Shown one piece after another: positions 43,501 to 51,331 of a stretch of 61,017 nucleotides of DNA (the stretch's first letter is position 1; the number at the start of each line of letters is the position of its first letter). The DNA is from Lachnospiraceae bacterium (GTDB lineage Bacteria; Bacillota; Clostridia; Lachnospirales; Lachnospiraceae), in NCBI GenBank assembly GCA_022774705.1, contig JALFLM010000200.1, positions 1 through 61,017 on the forward strand, in the 5' to 3' direction. Under the pieces are notes generated by a model. The model worked only from the letters and a program-made list of their open reading frames with translations. It had not been told where the DNA came from and searched no databases. The translations under genes were made by a program, and so were the position numbers.

Positions 43501-44004
43501 CTTTCCGAATATCTGCTCATAACGCAGTGCCGCTGCCTTAGCCTCATCATAATCGTGAATCGACAGATGGCGGGCCACTTCACCTGCCAGACAGGCACTC
43601 AGCGCAATGATGCCCTCATGGTATTTTTCCAGGGTCTCATAATCAACACGCGGTTTATAATAATATCCCTCCGTAAAGCCGGTAGATACGATTTTCATCA
43701 GATTATGGTAACCGGTATCATTTTCCGCCAGCAGAACAAGATGAAAATACCGGAAATCATCATTGCCTTTCTCCCTGTCAAACCGGGAACCGGGGCATAC
43801 ATAGATTTCGCAGCCGATAACCGGCTTAATCCCCGCATCCTTACACGCTCTGTAAAAATCGATCACACCGTACATGACACCGTGATCAGTGATTGCCAGA
43901 CTGTCAAACCCCAGCTTTTTCGCCTGAACCGCAATTTCATTGATTTTGGAAGAACCGTCCAGCAGACTGAACTCCGTATGCACATGCAAATGCGTAAATG
44001 CCAT
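40537..44004 (-). CDS. dnaE: DNA polymerase III subunit alpha
   Basis: An 1155-aa replicative polymerase subunit of the DnaE1 type. It starts with a PHP domain (AFTHLHVHTEFSLLDGSSKINE) whose metal-binding His and Asp look conserved. The palm domain follows, with SGPGRGSAAGSIVSY and the catalytic PDIDVDFCFERR, and later the finger and tandem HhH regions and a C-terminal OB fold (ASALVGGIITGKTIKITKNNKRMAFITLEDLAGTLEVIVFP). No exonuclease domain is fused, so proofreading needs PolC or DnaQ elsewhere. The upstream crh-like gene ends at a terminator, so dnaE is separate from that cluster. It precedes pfkA, an order common in Firmicutes. Confidence 0.97.
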   Translation of the reverse strand: MAFTHLHVHTEFSLLDGSSKINEIAVQAKKLGFDSLAITDHGVMYGVIDFYRACKDAGIKPVIGCEIYVCPGSRFDREKGNDDFRYFHLVLLAENDTGYHNLMKIVSTGFTEGYYYKPRVDYETLEKYHEGIIALSACLAGEVARHLSIHDYDEAKAAALRYEQIFGKGNFFLELQDHGIEEQKLVNQQLLRLHKETGIDLVCTNDVHYIFEEDAAAHDILLCIQTGKKVSDQDRMRYEGGQYFLKTEAEMAELFPYAPEALENTHKIAERCNVEIEFGVQKLPHFDVPEGFTAWEYLQHLCEEGFVKRYPDQPQELKERLRYELDTIHSMGYVDYFLIVWDFIHYAKSRGIMVGPGRGSAAGSIVSYCLEITDIDPVRYQLLFERFLNPERVSMPDIDVDFCFERRQEVIDYVVEKYGKDCVAQIVTFGTMAARGVIRDVGRVLDLPYSLCDTIAKMIPQELNITIDKALTMNPELCKQYESDEQIRYLIDMSKRLEGLPRHTSMHAAGVVISEKPIVEYVPLSRGSDGAVTTQYIMTTLEELGLLKMDFLGLRTLTVIQNAMDLARKNGKQVSLEDIDYNDRAVLDSIGTGRTEGVFQLESAGMKSFMKELKPQNLEDIIAGISLYRPGPMDFIPKYLKGKNDPEHITYDCDALVPILEPTYGCIVYQEQVMQIVRDLGGYSLGRSDLVRRAMSKKKTSVMEKERRNFIYGNPEEGVCGCIANGIPEKTAETIYNEMMDFAKYAFNKSHAAAYAVVSYQTAWLKYYYPTEFMAALLTSVIDNNSKVCEYILVCRQMGIRILPPDINEGGWGFTASEGSIRFGLSAIRSIGRSVVVTMIGEREKNGSYRSLKDFIDRQNSREINKRTLENFIKSGAMDTLPGTRKQKMLLYPQLMDQKNRDQKNSITGQMSLFDLFAGEEGAPMAEEEFPDVGEYERDVYLALEKESMGLYISGHPMESWQDTWQKQITNTSADFTADEETGFSRVRDGASALVGGIITGKTIKITKNNKRMAFITLEDLAGTLEVIVFPQDLEKNEPVLAEDGRVFIKGRVSASENAAAKLICEKVIPLEELPRRVWIRCSNRETWYAKEKKLYDIIDEYPGKSVVSIYLARERAKKDLPIQWRMTICADSIKKLNNIFMSDNVKVIDMPIEK

Positions 44005-44035
44005 TTTCCCACCTTCTTTCTCTTACTCCCCAACT

Positions 44036-44068
44036 GAAAAGAAAGAAGGGGAAATCCGCCCTTCTTCC
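44036..44068 (-). terminator. Terminator between crh-like and dnaE
   Basis: On the minus strand GGAAGAAGGG and CCCTTCTTTC pair around an 8-nt loop, followed by TTTTC. It ends the hprK-murB-whiA-crh unit. Confidence 0.65.
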
Positions 44069-44096
44069 TTAAATTCACCAGATCTGTTGTTGATAA

Positions 44097-44351
44097 TCAG
44101 CTTTTGCACAGAAGCGCCGTGATCCCCTGAATGGCTTCCTGCTCATCCGTACCTTCTGCAGATACATCCAGCTGTGATCCGCGGGAAAAATCAAGGGTCA
44201 TAACACCCATAATGCTTTTTGCGTTCACCGTCTTGCTGCCTGTCTGAACCAGAATCTGACTGTCAAATCTGCTTGCGACCTGCACAAACAATGCCACCGG
44301 ACTCTGACCATTGTCCGGTACACGGCTGACTGTTATTGACTTCATAATCAT
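44097..44351 (-). CDS. HPr-fold protein lacking the active-site His (Crh-like)
   Basis: An 84-aa HPr-like protein. The site of PTS phosphorylation, normally GLHARPA with His15, reads NGQSPVAL, so it cannot accept phosphate from Enzyme I. The regulatory region is fully kept: GSKTVNAKSIMGVMTLDFSRGS, with the Ser46 that HPr kinase modifies. That combination defines Crh in Bacillus, a catabolite-repression cofactor. Gene order supports this, since crh directly follows whiA in Bacillus and hprK is encoded in the same cluster here. It begins 4 bp after whiA with AGGAGG upstream. Confidence 0.87.
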   Translation of the reverse strand: MIMKSITVSRVPDNGQSPVALFVQVASRFDSQILVQTGSKTVNAKSIMGVMTLDFSRGSQLDVSAEGTDEQEAIQGITALLCKS

Positions 44352-44355
44352 AATA

Positions 44356-45303
44356 CTATTCCTCCTTGTTTGCTCTTATTTCGTCCGCCATCTGTTTCAG
44401 CTTGTGAAACCGGTGATTCATGCCCGATTTCCCCACCGGCGGATTCATCATAGCACCCAATTCCCTGAGAGTAATATCCGTATACTGCAGCCGCATCATG
44501 GCCGTTTCATACAGCTCAGATGACAGGCTGGCAAGTCCCACCGTGTCCCGTATCAGCTCAATATCCTGAATCTGATCGAGGGCCGCCGCCACCGTTTTGC
44601 TGATATTGGCCGCCTCACAGTTGACTTTACGATTGATATTCCCTCGAATTTCTCTTTTTATTCGTATATTTTCATATTCCAGAAGTGATACGGTAGCCTG
44701 CATGACATTGAGCATGTCAGCTACCTGCCTTCCTTCCTTTATATAAACGATGTGATTATTTTTGCGCTGAACGATTCTCGGCCCCAGCTCGAAAAAACTC
44801 ATGACAGAAGCCAGCTGTCCTGCTCTTTCAGGACCGCTGCACACAAATTCCAGATGATAATTCTTCTCCGGGGTACTCATGGTTCCGCAGCAGAGAAACA
44901 TACCGGCAAGGAACGCCCTCCGGCAGCAGGCGCTCATAAGCAGCACCTCATTCACCGGCAGATCCTGTTCATACAGACTTCCTTCTTCGTTCTCCAGCTT
45001 CAGCGCCTGTAAAATGCGAAGCGCCTCATCCGTGTTCTGCACACGCAGCAGATACTTTTTCCGATTCCCCTGATGATGTGACCGGACAGCAATCTGCAGC
45101 CTGTACCCGAACGCTTCCTCTATCAGATACCTGAAACGCTCTGCAGCTAAGTACTGGTCTGTCTCCATCTCCAGACAGACTCCGCCCGCTCTATCGATAC
45201 GGCCCGCATTCATCATTATGGCCGCCGATTCTGCCAGCAGACAATGCCTTGCACCGGCAGGTCTGCGGCAGATCTCCTTTTTTACTTCATTCGAAAATGA
45301 CAT
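44356..45303 (-). CDS. whiA: DNA-binding protein WhiA
   Basis: A 315-aa WhiA, full length. The N-terminal part is the degenerate LAGLIDADG fold (SFSNEVKKEICRR...AFLAGMFLCCGTMSTPEKNYHLEF). The C-terminal helix-turn-helix is ITLRELGAMMNPPVGKSGMNHRFHKL, typical of the family. In Firmicutes WhiA affects chromosome segregation and division; in actinobacteria it controls sporulation. It ends 6 bp before murB begins in the reading direction, and is followed by the crh-like gene. The rapZ and yvcK genes that often sit between murB and whiA are absent. Confidence 0.95.
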   Translation of the reverse strand: MSFSNEVKKEICRRPAGARHCLLAESAAIMMNAGRIDRAGGVCLEMETDQYLAAERFRYLIEEAFGYRLQIAVRSHHQGNRKKYLLRVQNTDEALRILQALKLENEEGSLYEQDLPVNEVLLMSACCRRAFLAGMFLCCGTMSTPEKNYHLEFVCSGPERAGQLASVMSFFELGPRIVQRKNNHIVYIKEGRQVADMLNVMQATVSLLEYENIRIKREIRGNINRKVNCEAANISKTVAAALDQIQDIELIRDTVGLASLSSELYETAMMRLQYTDITLRELGAMMNPPVGKSGMNHRFHKLKQMADEIRANKEE

Positions 45304-45309
45304 GACATC

Positions 45310-46245
45310 CTAAAACTCGCCGATCAGTTCCACTTCCAGTTCCATCTCCACCTGGAACTTTTCCTTTACAACCGCTTTAATATGTCCGAATAAGGCATAC
45401 AGATCAGCTGCCGTTGCATTGTCTCTGTTAATTACAAATCCACAGTGTTTTTCCGACACCTGCGCACCGCCCACACGATATCCCTTCAGCCCGCTGTCCT
45501 CGATCAGCTTGCCCGCGAAATATCCTTCGGGGCGCTTGAAGGTGGAGCCTGCACTGGGATATTCCAGCGGCTGCTTCTCTTTTCTCTTCTTATTGAGTTC
45601 CTCGATCTTCGAAAGCAGTTCTTCAGGAGAAGATTTCTCCAGCTTCAGTCTGCCTTCCAGAACGATCTTCCGGCTGTGCTTGAAAATGCTCCTGCGGTAA
45701 CCCAGCCCCAGCTCCTCAGCCGGTGCCGTTACAATAGAACCATCCTCTTCCAGCCATGTTACCTCCGTAAGCACCTGCTTCATCTCTCCGCCGTAAGCGC
45801 CGGCATTCATCACCACAGCGCCTCCGAAGGAACCGGGAATCCCGGCAGCCCACGTAAAATCTCCGTAGCCGAGACGGGAAACAGCTCTGACCACACCGCC
45901 CAGAGACGCGCCAGCCCGCACTGTAACCACACCGGTCTCCTCATCCAGCTGATATCCCGCAAACGCAGTACCCAGATGGATCATCACGCCCCGGTACCCG
46001 CTGTCGCTGACCAGCAGATTGCTTCCGTTACCTATAATGTAATAAGGTACATCTTCTTTATGACATAAATCAATAATATCCCTGATCTGACTGATCTCAG
46101 AAGGTGATACAAAATAATCGCTTAAACCGCCAACCCGAAAAGTGGTGTGCCGAGCCATGGGCTCCCTGACGCATACCTGCTCCGCACCCGCAATCTGTTC
46201 CAGTTTTTCTGTAAAATCCTGATTGATGATCTCTTTCAAATTCAA
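45310..46245 (-). CDS. murB: UDP-N-acetylenolpyruvoylglucosamine reductase
   Basis: A 311-aa type IIb MurB that reduces UDP-GlcNAc-enolpyruvate to UDP-MurNAc for peptidoglycan. FAD-binding segments are MARHTTFRVGGLSDYFVSPSE and IIGNGSNLLVSDSGYRGVMIHL, then ASLGGVVRAVSRLGYGDFTWAAGIPGSFGGAVVMNAGAYGGE. The catalytic Ser/Cys region is YPSAGSTFKRP and the final Glu is in the C-terminal ELEVELIGEF segment. Its start overlaps the hprK stop by 4 bp (ATGA-type), so the genes form one operon. Confidence 0.96.
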   Translation of the reverse strand: MNLKEIINQDFTEKLEQIAGAEQVCVREPMARHTTFRVGGLSDYFVSPSEISQIRDIIDLCHKEDVPYYIIGNGSNLLVSDSGYRGVMIHLGTAFAGYQLDEETGVVTVRAGASLGGVVRAVSRLGYGDFTWAAGIPGSFGGAVVMNAGAYGGEMKQVLTEVTWLEEDGSIVTAPAEELGLGYRRSIFKHSRKIVLEGRLKLEKSSPEELLSKIEELNKKRKEKQPLEYPSAGSTFKRPEGYFAGKLIEDSGLKGYRVGGAQVSEKHCGFVINRDNATAADLYALFGHIKAVVKEKFQVEMELEVELIGEF

Positions 46246-47186
46246 ATAATGCCCTCCGAATCTCCATTTGCCATTCTGGAAGTTACACGTTTATACAGCG
46301 TCTCTGCCGCATTGTAGCCCATCATCTTCTGTCTGTGGTTGATTGCCGCAGATTCGATAATAATGGCGACATTTCTGCCCGGACTTACCGGAATCTTGTA
46401 CATGGGAATCTTTACGCCCAGAATCTCATCGTTTTCTTCCTTCATACCCATACGGTCAAATTCTGTATCCTTTTTCCAGCGCTCCAGTTTGATCTCCATA
46501 TCGATACTCTGATTGTCTTTCACACTGCCAACACCGAAAAGCATCTTGGCATCTATAATGCCGATTCCGCGCAGCTCGATGAAGTAACGGGTAATCTCCG
46601 GTGCAGAACCGCTCAGCTCATCCTCGCTGAGCTTCTTGATCTCCACCACGTCATCACTTACAAGGCGATGCCCTCTCTTGATCAGTTCCAGTGCAATCTC
46701 ACTTTTACCGATGCCGCTCTCGCCTTTGATCAGAACTCCCTCACCGTACACATCGACCAGTACTCCATGAATACTGATCATGGGAGCCAGGTGATAGCTC
46801 AGGAAACGGATAATCTCCGCTGTGATCTCCGAAGTCGCCTTATGTGATACAAGAAGAGGCACTCCGTACTTCACCGCAATATCCGCCATGGTCTTGGTAG
46901 GCATATACCCCCGGCAGAGAATCAGACAGGGAATCTTCTGACTGAACAGCTTTTCATAGCATTCGATCCGTTCCTCGAAAGTCATCATGGTCTGGAGATA
47001 ATTCTCCTCAACATTGCCGATGATCTGCACCCGTTTATTCTCAAAATGTTCATAGTATCCGATCAGCTGAAGCGCGGGACGATTAATATCAGCATGTGTC
47101 AGAATAATATCATGTGTATTAATGGACTCTGTCATATTCTTAAGTTCCAGCTTCTCAATCAAGGTAGAAAGTCTTACACCATCCAT
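46242..47186 (-). CDS. hprK: HPr(Ser) kinase/phosphorylase
   Basis: A 314-aa bifunctional sensor that phosphorylates Ser46 of HPr or Crh when glycolytic intermediates are abundant and removes it when phosphate is high. The Walker A motif is GESGIGKSEIALELI, followed by the HPrK-specific GHRLVSDDVVEI and the RYFIELRGIGIIDAKMLFG signature. The N-terminal domain is present. GGAGGG precedes the ATG, and a promoter (TTGTCG-N17-TAAAAT) lies about 100 bp upstream. A likely substrate, the Crh-like protein, is encoded at the other end of the same operon. Confidence 0.96.
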   Translation of the reverse strand: MDGVRLSTLIEKLELKNMTESINTHDIILTHADINRPALQLIGYYEHFENKRVQIIGNVEENYLQTMMTFEERIECYEKLFSQKIPCLILCRGYMPTKTMADIAVKYGVPLLVSHKATSEITAEIIRFLSYHLAPMISIHGVLVDVYGEGVLIKGESGIGKSEIALELIKRGHRLVSDDVVEIKKLSEDELSGSAPEITRYFIELRGIGIIDAKMLFGVGSVKDNQSIDMEIKLERWKKDTEFDRMGMKEENDEILGVKIPMYKIPVSPGRNVAIIIESAAINHRQKMMGYNAAETLYKRVTSRMANGDSEGII

Positions 47187-47288
47187 CTTTTACCCTCCGT
47201 TCTGTGTCATAAATGGGGCTCAGCCTCCAAAATATACTTATTGATAAGGTTTTTACCAATTTCACGATTCTTTATCAAGTCATTAGGC

Positions 47289-47317
47289 ATTTTAACACAA
47301 AACTCATTCACCGACAA
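47289..47317 (-). promoter_or_regulatory. Promoter of the hprK-murB-whiA-crh operon
   Basis: On the minus strand TTGTCG (47312-47317), 17-bp spacer, and TAAAAT (47289-47294). Confidence 0.6.
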
Positions 47318-47351
47318 TAGTCCAATTGGATTTTACATAGAAATAATAATG

Positions 47352-47397
47352 AAAAGAGGCATACTTTCTGATCCTGATCAGGGAGTACGCCTCTTTT
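47352..47397. terminator. Terminator of glnN
   Basis: Arms 47352-47365 and 47384-47397 pair (AAAAGAGGC..ACT with one wobble) around an 18-nt loop. Both sides are flanked by T or A runs, so it can work in either direction; the glnN stop lies about 55 bp away. Confidence 0.8.
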
Positions 47398-47453
47398 TGT
47401 GCCTGTCGGGGTACGTTTCGGTTGTTTCCGACAGTGTTTAAAGGATTATATAA

Positions 47454-49556
47454 TTATACTTCGAACATTAATTCGCCGTATGTAGGTACGGGCCAGTATT
47501 TGGTGTCTACGATTTCTTCCAGTTCATCGACAGGGCTTCTCAGGGCTTCCATTGCAGGCATAATGGTGTTGCGGTAGTATTTTGCAGTTGCTGCAGTGTC
47601 TCCCTGCTTGTCAGCATCTTTCAGCAGTGCCTTTAATGATGTCAGTGCCTTGTTGGTTTCGGAGAGCAGGCTGCTGACCTCAATCAACAGTTCTTTCTGA
47701 GGTGTTACATCAGCTTCAGGGCATGCGCTGGTTACTTTGTTCAGAGAGTTTGCCAGCTCTGTGGTATATTCCATAACAGAAGGAATGTATTCCTTACCTG
47801 CCATATCGATCATGGTTTTTGCTTCGATGTTGATCAGGCTTGAGTATTCTTCCAGTTTGATTTCCTTACGTGCTTCCAGTTCAGCTTCTGTCATAACGCC
47901 GAATTTGGTGAACAGTTCGATCGTCTTGGGATCCGAGAAAGAAGCATCAATGGCATCAACAACTGATTTGCAGTTGGGCAGTCCTCTTCTTTCAGCTTCC
48001 TCTACCCATTCATCAGAATAGCCGTTGCCGTTGAAGACAATATCCTTGTTCTCTCTCATGACTTTTGTGATATATTCATCAACTGCTGCATCGAAGTCTT
48101 CTGCACCTTCCAGAGCTTCACATGCTTTGGTGAAAGATTCAGCCATCATGGTATTCAGTACAGTGTTGCTGTCACCGATGGATGCAGAGGAAGCAACCAT
48201 TCTGAATTCGAAACGGTTACCTGTGAAAGCAAACGGTGAGGTTCTGTTTCTGTCGGTAGGATCCTTTTCGATAACAGGCAGTGTCTTAACACCGAGATCA
48301 ATCTTGCCGGAGTGTGCACAGTGATCAGCTTTGCCTGTTTCAATGATCTGGTTTACAATATCACCCAGCTGATCGCCCATGTAAATGGAGATAATTGCAG
48401 GCGGTGCTTCGTTAGCACCCAGTCTGTGATCATTACCGGTATTGGATGCAACTGCTCTTAATAATAAGGAATGTTTTTTAACTGCTTCCATCAGGCAGGC
48501 AATTACCAGCAGGAACTGTTTGTTCTTGTAGGGTTCTTCACCGGGTTTAAACAGGTTTACACCGTTGTCGGTGGATAAGGACCAGTTGTTGTGTTTACCG
48601 GAACCGTTGACACCTGCATAGGGTTTTTCATGAAGCAGACACTGCAGACCATGTTTTGTAGCAGTCTTCTTCAGAACATCCATAACTACCATATTGGCAT
48701 CCATGGCGATATTGGACTTTGCAAAAATCGGAGCAATTTCATGCTGTGCGGGAGCAACTTCGTTATGCTGCGTCTTGGCAGTGATACCCAGTCTCCACAG
48801 CTGTTCATTACAGTCATCCATGTAATTGCTGATGGTCTCTCTCAGAGAACCGAAGTAATGATCTTCCATCTCCTGTCCTTTGGGAGCGGGAGCACCGAAC
48901 AGAGTACGTCCGGTATAGATCAGGTCAGGTCTCTTTAAATATTTATCTCTGTCAACGATAAAGTATTCCTGTTCAGGACCAACTGCTGCAATGATTTTCT
49001 TTGCTTCAGTGTTGCCGAACATTTTTACAAAACGTACACCTGCTTTGCTTACTGCTTCAATGGATTTCAGCAGGGGAGTCTTGGTATCCAGAGATTCACC
49101 GGTATATGACAGGAATACGGTAGGGATATAAAGGATACGGTCTCTTACATAAACAGGAGAAGTAATATCCCATGCGGTATAACCTCTTGCTGAACAGGTT
49201 GCTCTCAGACCGCCCGAAGGGAATGAAGATGCATCGGGCTCGCCCATTAACAGGTTCTTACCGCTGAAGCTGTTCTCAATCCTGCCTTTTTCGGGAACAT
49301 CTGCAAAGGAATCATGCTTTTCAGCAGCACCCGAAACAATATACGGCTGGAAAATATGGGTATAATGTGTCGCACCTTTTTCAATAGCCCAGTCCTTCAT
49401 GCTTTTAGCGACAACATCTGCCAGTGCAAGAGTGATCTCACCACCCTCATCCATTAATTTCATCATCTGTCTGTAGGTCTCTTCGGGGAGACGTTCTTTC
49501 ATCACAGCTTCATTAAATACATCTGCGCCAAAAACTTCTGCTACATTAACACTCAT
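47454..49556 (-). CDS. glnN: Glutamine synthetase type III
   Basis: A 700-aa GlnN-type glutamine synthetase, which joins ammonia to glutamate with ATP. The type III hallmarks are the length (type I is about 450) and KHDSFADVPEKGRIENSFSGKNLLMGEPDASSFPSGGLRATCSARGYTAWD. Catalytic segments include AAVGPEQEYFIVD, GITAKTQHNEVAPAQHEIAPIF, NGSGKHNNWSLST and FTGNRFEFRMVASSAS. The C-terminal helical domain is complete. Codon bias is strong. It has its own terminator and stands as a single gene. Confidence 0.97.
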   Translation of the reverse strand: MSVNVAEVFGADVFNEAVMKERLPEETYRQMMKLMDEGGEITLALADVVAKSMKDWAIEKGATHYTHIFQPYIVSGAAEKHDSFADVPEKGRIENSFSGKNLLMGEPDASSFPSGGLRATCSARGYTAWDITSPVYVRDRILYIPTVFLSYTGESLDTKTPLLKSIEAVSKAGVRFVKMFGNTEAKKIIAAVGPEQEYFIVDRDKYLKRPDLIYTGRTLFGAPAPKGQEMEDHYFGSLRETISNYMDDCNEQLWRLGITAKTQHNEVAPAQHEIAPIFAKSNIAMDANMVVMDVLKKTATKHGLQCLLHEKPYAGVNGSGKHNNWSLSTDNGVNLFKPGEEPYKNKQFLLVIACLMEAVKKHSLLLRAVASNTGNDHRLGANEAPPAIISIYMGDQLGDIVNQIIETGKADHCAHSGKIDLGVKTLPVIEKDPTDRNRTSPFAFTGNRFEFRMVASSASIGDSNTVLNTMMAESFTKACEALEGAEDFDAAVDEYITKVMRENKDIVFNGNGYSDEWVEEAERRGLPNCKSVVDAIDASFSDPKTIELFTKFGVMTEAELEARKEIKLEEYSSLINIEAKTMIDMAGKEYIPSVMEYTTELANSLNKVTSACPEADVTPQKELLIEVSSLLSETNKALTSLKALLKDADKQGDTAATAKYYRNTIMPAMEALRSPVDELEEIVDTKYWPVPTYGELMFEV

Positions 49557-49932
49557 AATTATTTCCTTTCTGTATCACTGACACCCAGGGTGCGTGTATT
49601 TATTAACAGCAGCGAAATATGACCGGAACCTGTTATAATAATATGAAATGTAATTACTCATCAGCAGGTATCATTATATAACAAAAAAGGGCGTTCTATC
49701 CTAAAATAGAACGCCCTTGTTCAAATCATATTCCGTATTCAGTTGACAACTTAATGTCTGTAGATACAATAACGCATTCCCAGAAAAATTGCAAGCACTT
49801 TTTCGCAAAACATCAAAACGATCATTTTGATACCGTTTATACATTTTTTTTCGTCAACATGCATAAATACATTGAAGGAATCGCCATCGCCTGCCGTACA
49901 GGAGCTGCCCACTGCAGAATAACCGGTTCTTC
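49557..49932. other. Spacer between glnN and fba
   Basis: It contains the fba terminator (49687-49718) and an A/T-rich stretch with TATTATAAC near 49632, which is probably the glnN promoter region. The 49740-49930 part shows no gene. Confidence 0.5.
49687..49718 (-). terminator. Rho-independent terminator of fba
   Basis: A perfect 12-bp stem AAGGGCGTTCTA/TAGAACGCCCTT with an 8-nt loop. On the minus strand it is followed by TTTTTTG. Confidence 0.88.
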
Positions 49933-50796
49933 TTAAGCTTTGCCAACAGAACCGAATAATTCCATCTTGGTCTTAACCATAGCTTTGATTGCTTCAGTAC
50001 CGGGAGCAAGCAGTTTACGGGGGTCAAAGCCCTTGCCCTGTAAATCCTTACCGGCTTCGATGTATTCACGGGTAGCTTCCTGGAATGCCAGCTGGCACTC
50101 TGTGTTAACGTTGATCTTGGCTACGCCCAGAGAAATTGCTCTCTTAATCTGATCTGCAGGGATACCTGTACCGCCGTGCAGTACCAGAGGCATATCACCA
50201 ACTTCCTTGGAGATTGCTTCCAGAGTTTCAAAGCTTAATCCAGCCCAGTTTGCAGGATATTTGCCGTGAATGTTGCCGATGCCTGCTGCCAGCATATCTA
50301 CGCCCAGATCTGCAACCATCTTGCATTCCTTGGGATCTGCGCATTCGCCCATACCTACAACGCCGTCTTCTTCACCGCCGATGGAACCAACTTCTGCTTC
50401 CAGAGACAGGCCAAGTACGTGGCATGCTGCAGCCAGTTCTTTTGTCTTTTCGATGTTCTCTTCAATGGGGTAGTGAGAACCATCAAACATGATTGATGAG
50501 AAACCGGCATTGATGCACTTCTTAGCACCTTCGTATGAACCGTGATCCAGATGGAGTGCTACAGGAACAGTGATACCCAGTTCTTCAACCATAGCAGATA
50601 CCATAGCTGCAACTGTTGTAAAGCCGCACATGTACTTGCCTGCACCTTCGGAAACACCAAGGATAACAGGGGAGTTGCATTCCTGAGCGGTCTGCAGGAT
50701 AGCCTTTGTCCATTCAAGATTGTTGATGTTGAACTGACCTACTGCATATTTGCCGGCTTTTGCTTTCTTTAACATTTCTGCTGCTGAAACTAACAT
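49933..50796 (-). CDS. fba: Class II fructose-1,6-bisphosphate aldolase
   Basis: A 287-aa zinc aldolase of glycolysis and gluconeogenesis. The first metal motif is PVALHLDHGSYEGAKKCINAGFSSIMFDGSHYP, with catalytic Asp and His. EAEVGSIGGEEDGV carries a metal-ligand Glu, and PLVLHGGTGIPADQIKRAI and INVNTECQLAF bind the phosphate. The enzyme ends at a family-typical position. GGAGG precedes the ATG, and a promoter (TTTTCA-N17-TATAAT, 50871-50899) gives a leader of about 70 nt. The strong codon bias agrees with high expression. Confidence 0.97.
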   Translation of the reverse strand: MLVSAAEMLKKAKAGKYAVGQFNINNLEWTKAILQTAQECNSPVILGVSEGAGKYMCGFTTVAAMVSAMVEELGITVPVALHLDHGSYEGAKKCINAGFSSIMFDGSHYPIEENIEKTKELAAACHVLGLSLEAEVGSIGGEEDGVVGMGECADPKECKMVADLGVDMLAAGIGNIHGKYPANWAGLSFETLEAISKEVGDMPLVLHGGTGIPADQIKRAISLGVAKINVNTECQLAFQEATREYIEAGKDLQGKGFDPRKLLAPGTEAIKAMVKTKMELFGSVGKA

Positions 50797-50870
50797 TAAA
50801 ATTTACCTCCAGATATTTTTCTGCCGGGAAGCAGAACCCTCGTCTGCTTCTCTGTTAATCTTACGGGAAC

Positions 50871-50899
50871 ATTATAACTTATTTATCCGCAAATGAAAA
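50871..50899 (-). promoter_or_regulatory. Promoter of fba
   Basis: On the minus strand TTTTCA (50894-50899), 17-bp spacer, TATAAT (50871-50876). Confidence 0.6.
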
Positions 50900-50910
50900 G
50901 GGTATTTTTA

Positions 50911-51011
50911 AATTTTGCAGTTTGCTTTCAGGTGCCGGGTTTTTGAGGGGGATGGTGAGGCGCCAAGGGTTGTCTCAAAAATCCGGCGCTGAGATGACAA
51001 ACTGCAAAATT
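50911..51011. repeat. Nested hairpin element D
   Basis: Outer 14-bp arms AATTTTGCAGTTTG (50911-50924) and 50998-51011 are perfectly complementary. Inner 13-bp arms 50935-50947 and 50974-50986 pair with one wobble (CCGGgTTTTTGAG). The loop includes GGCGCC. It has the same nested build as elements A-C, but its core sequence is different. Confidence 0.8.
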
Positions 51012-51055
51012 ATGGGAGGAAGGCATAATGTGCTGAGCATTCTGTTTATGTTTTC

Positions 51056-51105
51056 TCCACACTGTTCAGCACTTATTCGTGTCTCTTCCACACTGTTCAG
51101 CACTT
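51056..51105. repeat. 19-bp direct repeat
   Basis: TCCACACTGTTCAGCACTT is found at 51056-51074 and 51087-51105, a spacing of 31 bp. Function unknown. Confidence 0.85.
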
Positions 51106-51141
51106 CATTTCCCGTGAGGGAAGGGGGAAATAGCCTGCGGC

Positions 51142-51291
51142 GGCGGAATGACTGCGGTATCCTTTTAAGGGGACCGTTGACAAACGCCGGCACTTGCGTT
51201 TTCAAGCGACAGCGCAGAAAAAGCTTAGTACCGCTGCGTTTGTCACAGAGCGAGAGCGCGTCCCCGTAAAGGATACCGCAGTCATTCCGCC
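51142..51291. repeat. Nested hairpin element, copy B
   Basis: Outer arms 51142-51165 and 51268-51291 are perfectly complementary over 24 bp. Read in reverse, the inner core is closely related to copy A (GACGCGCTCTCGCTCTGTGA, then CAAACGCAGCGGTACTAAG, and GCGTTTGTCAACGGTC). The GGAGAC/GTCTCC stem of A is GGGGAC/GTCCCC here, a paired change that keeps the stem. Confidence 0.9.
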
Positions 51292-51331
51292 TCACTATTC
51301 CCCCTCACATCAGGAAGTCCTGAACAGTCCC

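Larger units (their letters stand above)
50797..51331. other. 535-bp intergenic region packed with hairpins and repeats
   Basis: No gene is seen between fba and tex. In order it holds the fba promoter, hairpin element D (50911-51011), a 19-bp direct repeat (TCCACACTGTTCAGCACTT at 51056-51074 and 51087-51105) and hairpin element B (51142-51291). Open frames crossing it, such as 50975-51295 on the minus strand, are by-products of the stems. Confidence 0.7.

Noticed and set aside
42484-44037. 517-codon open frame on the plus strand, opposite dnaE
   Set aside because: It lies fully antisense to the conserved DnaE coding sequence, has no ribosome site or known domain, and mirrors the codon pattern of dnaE.
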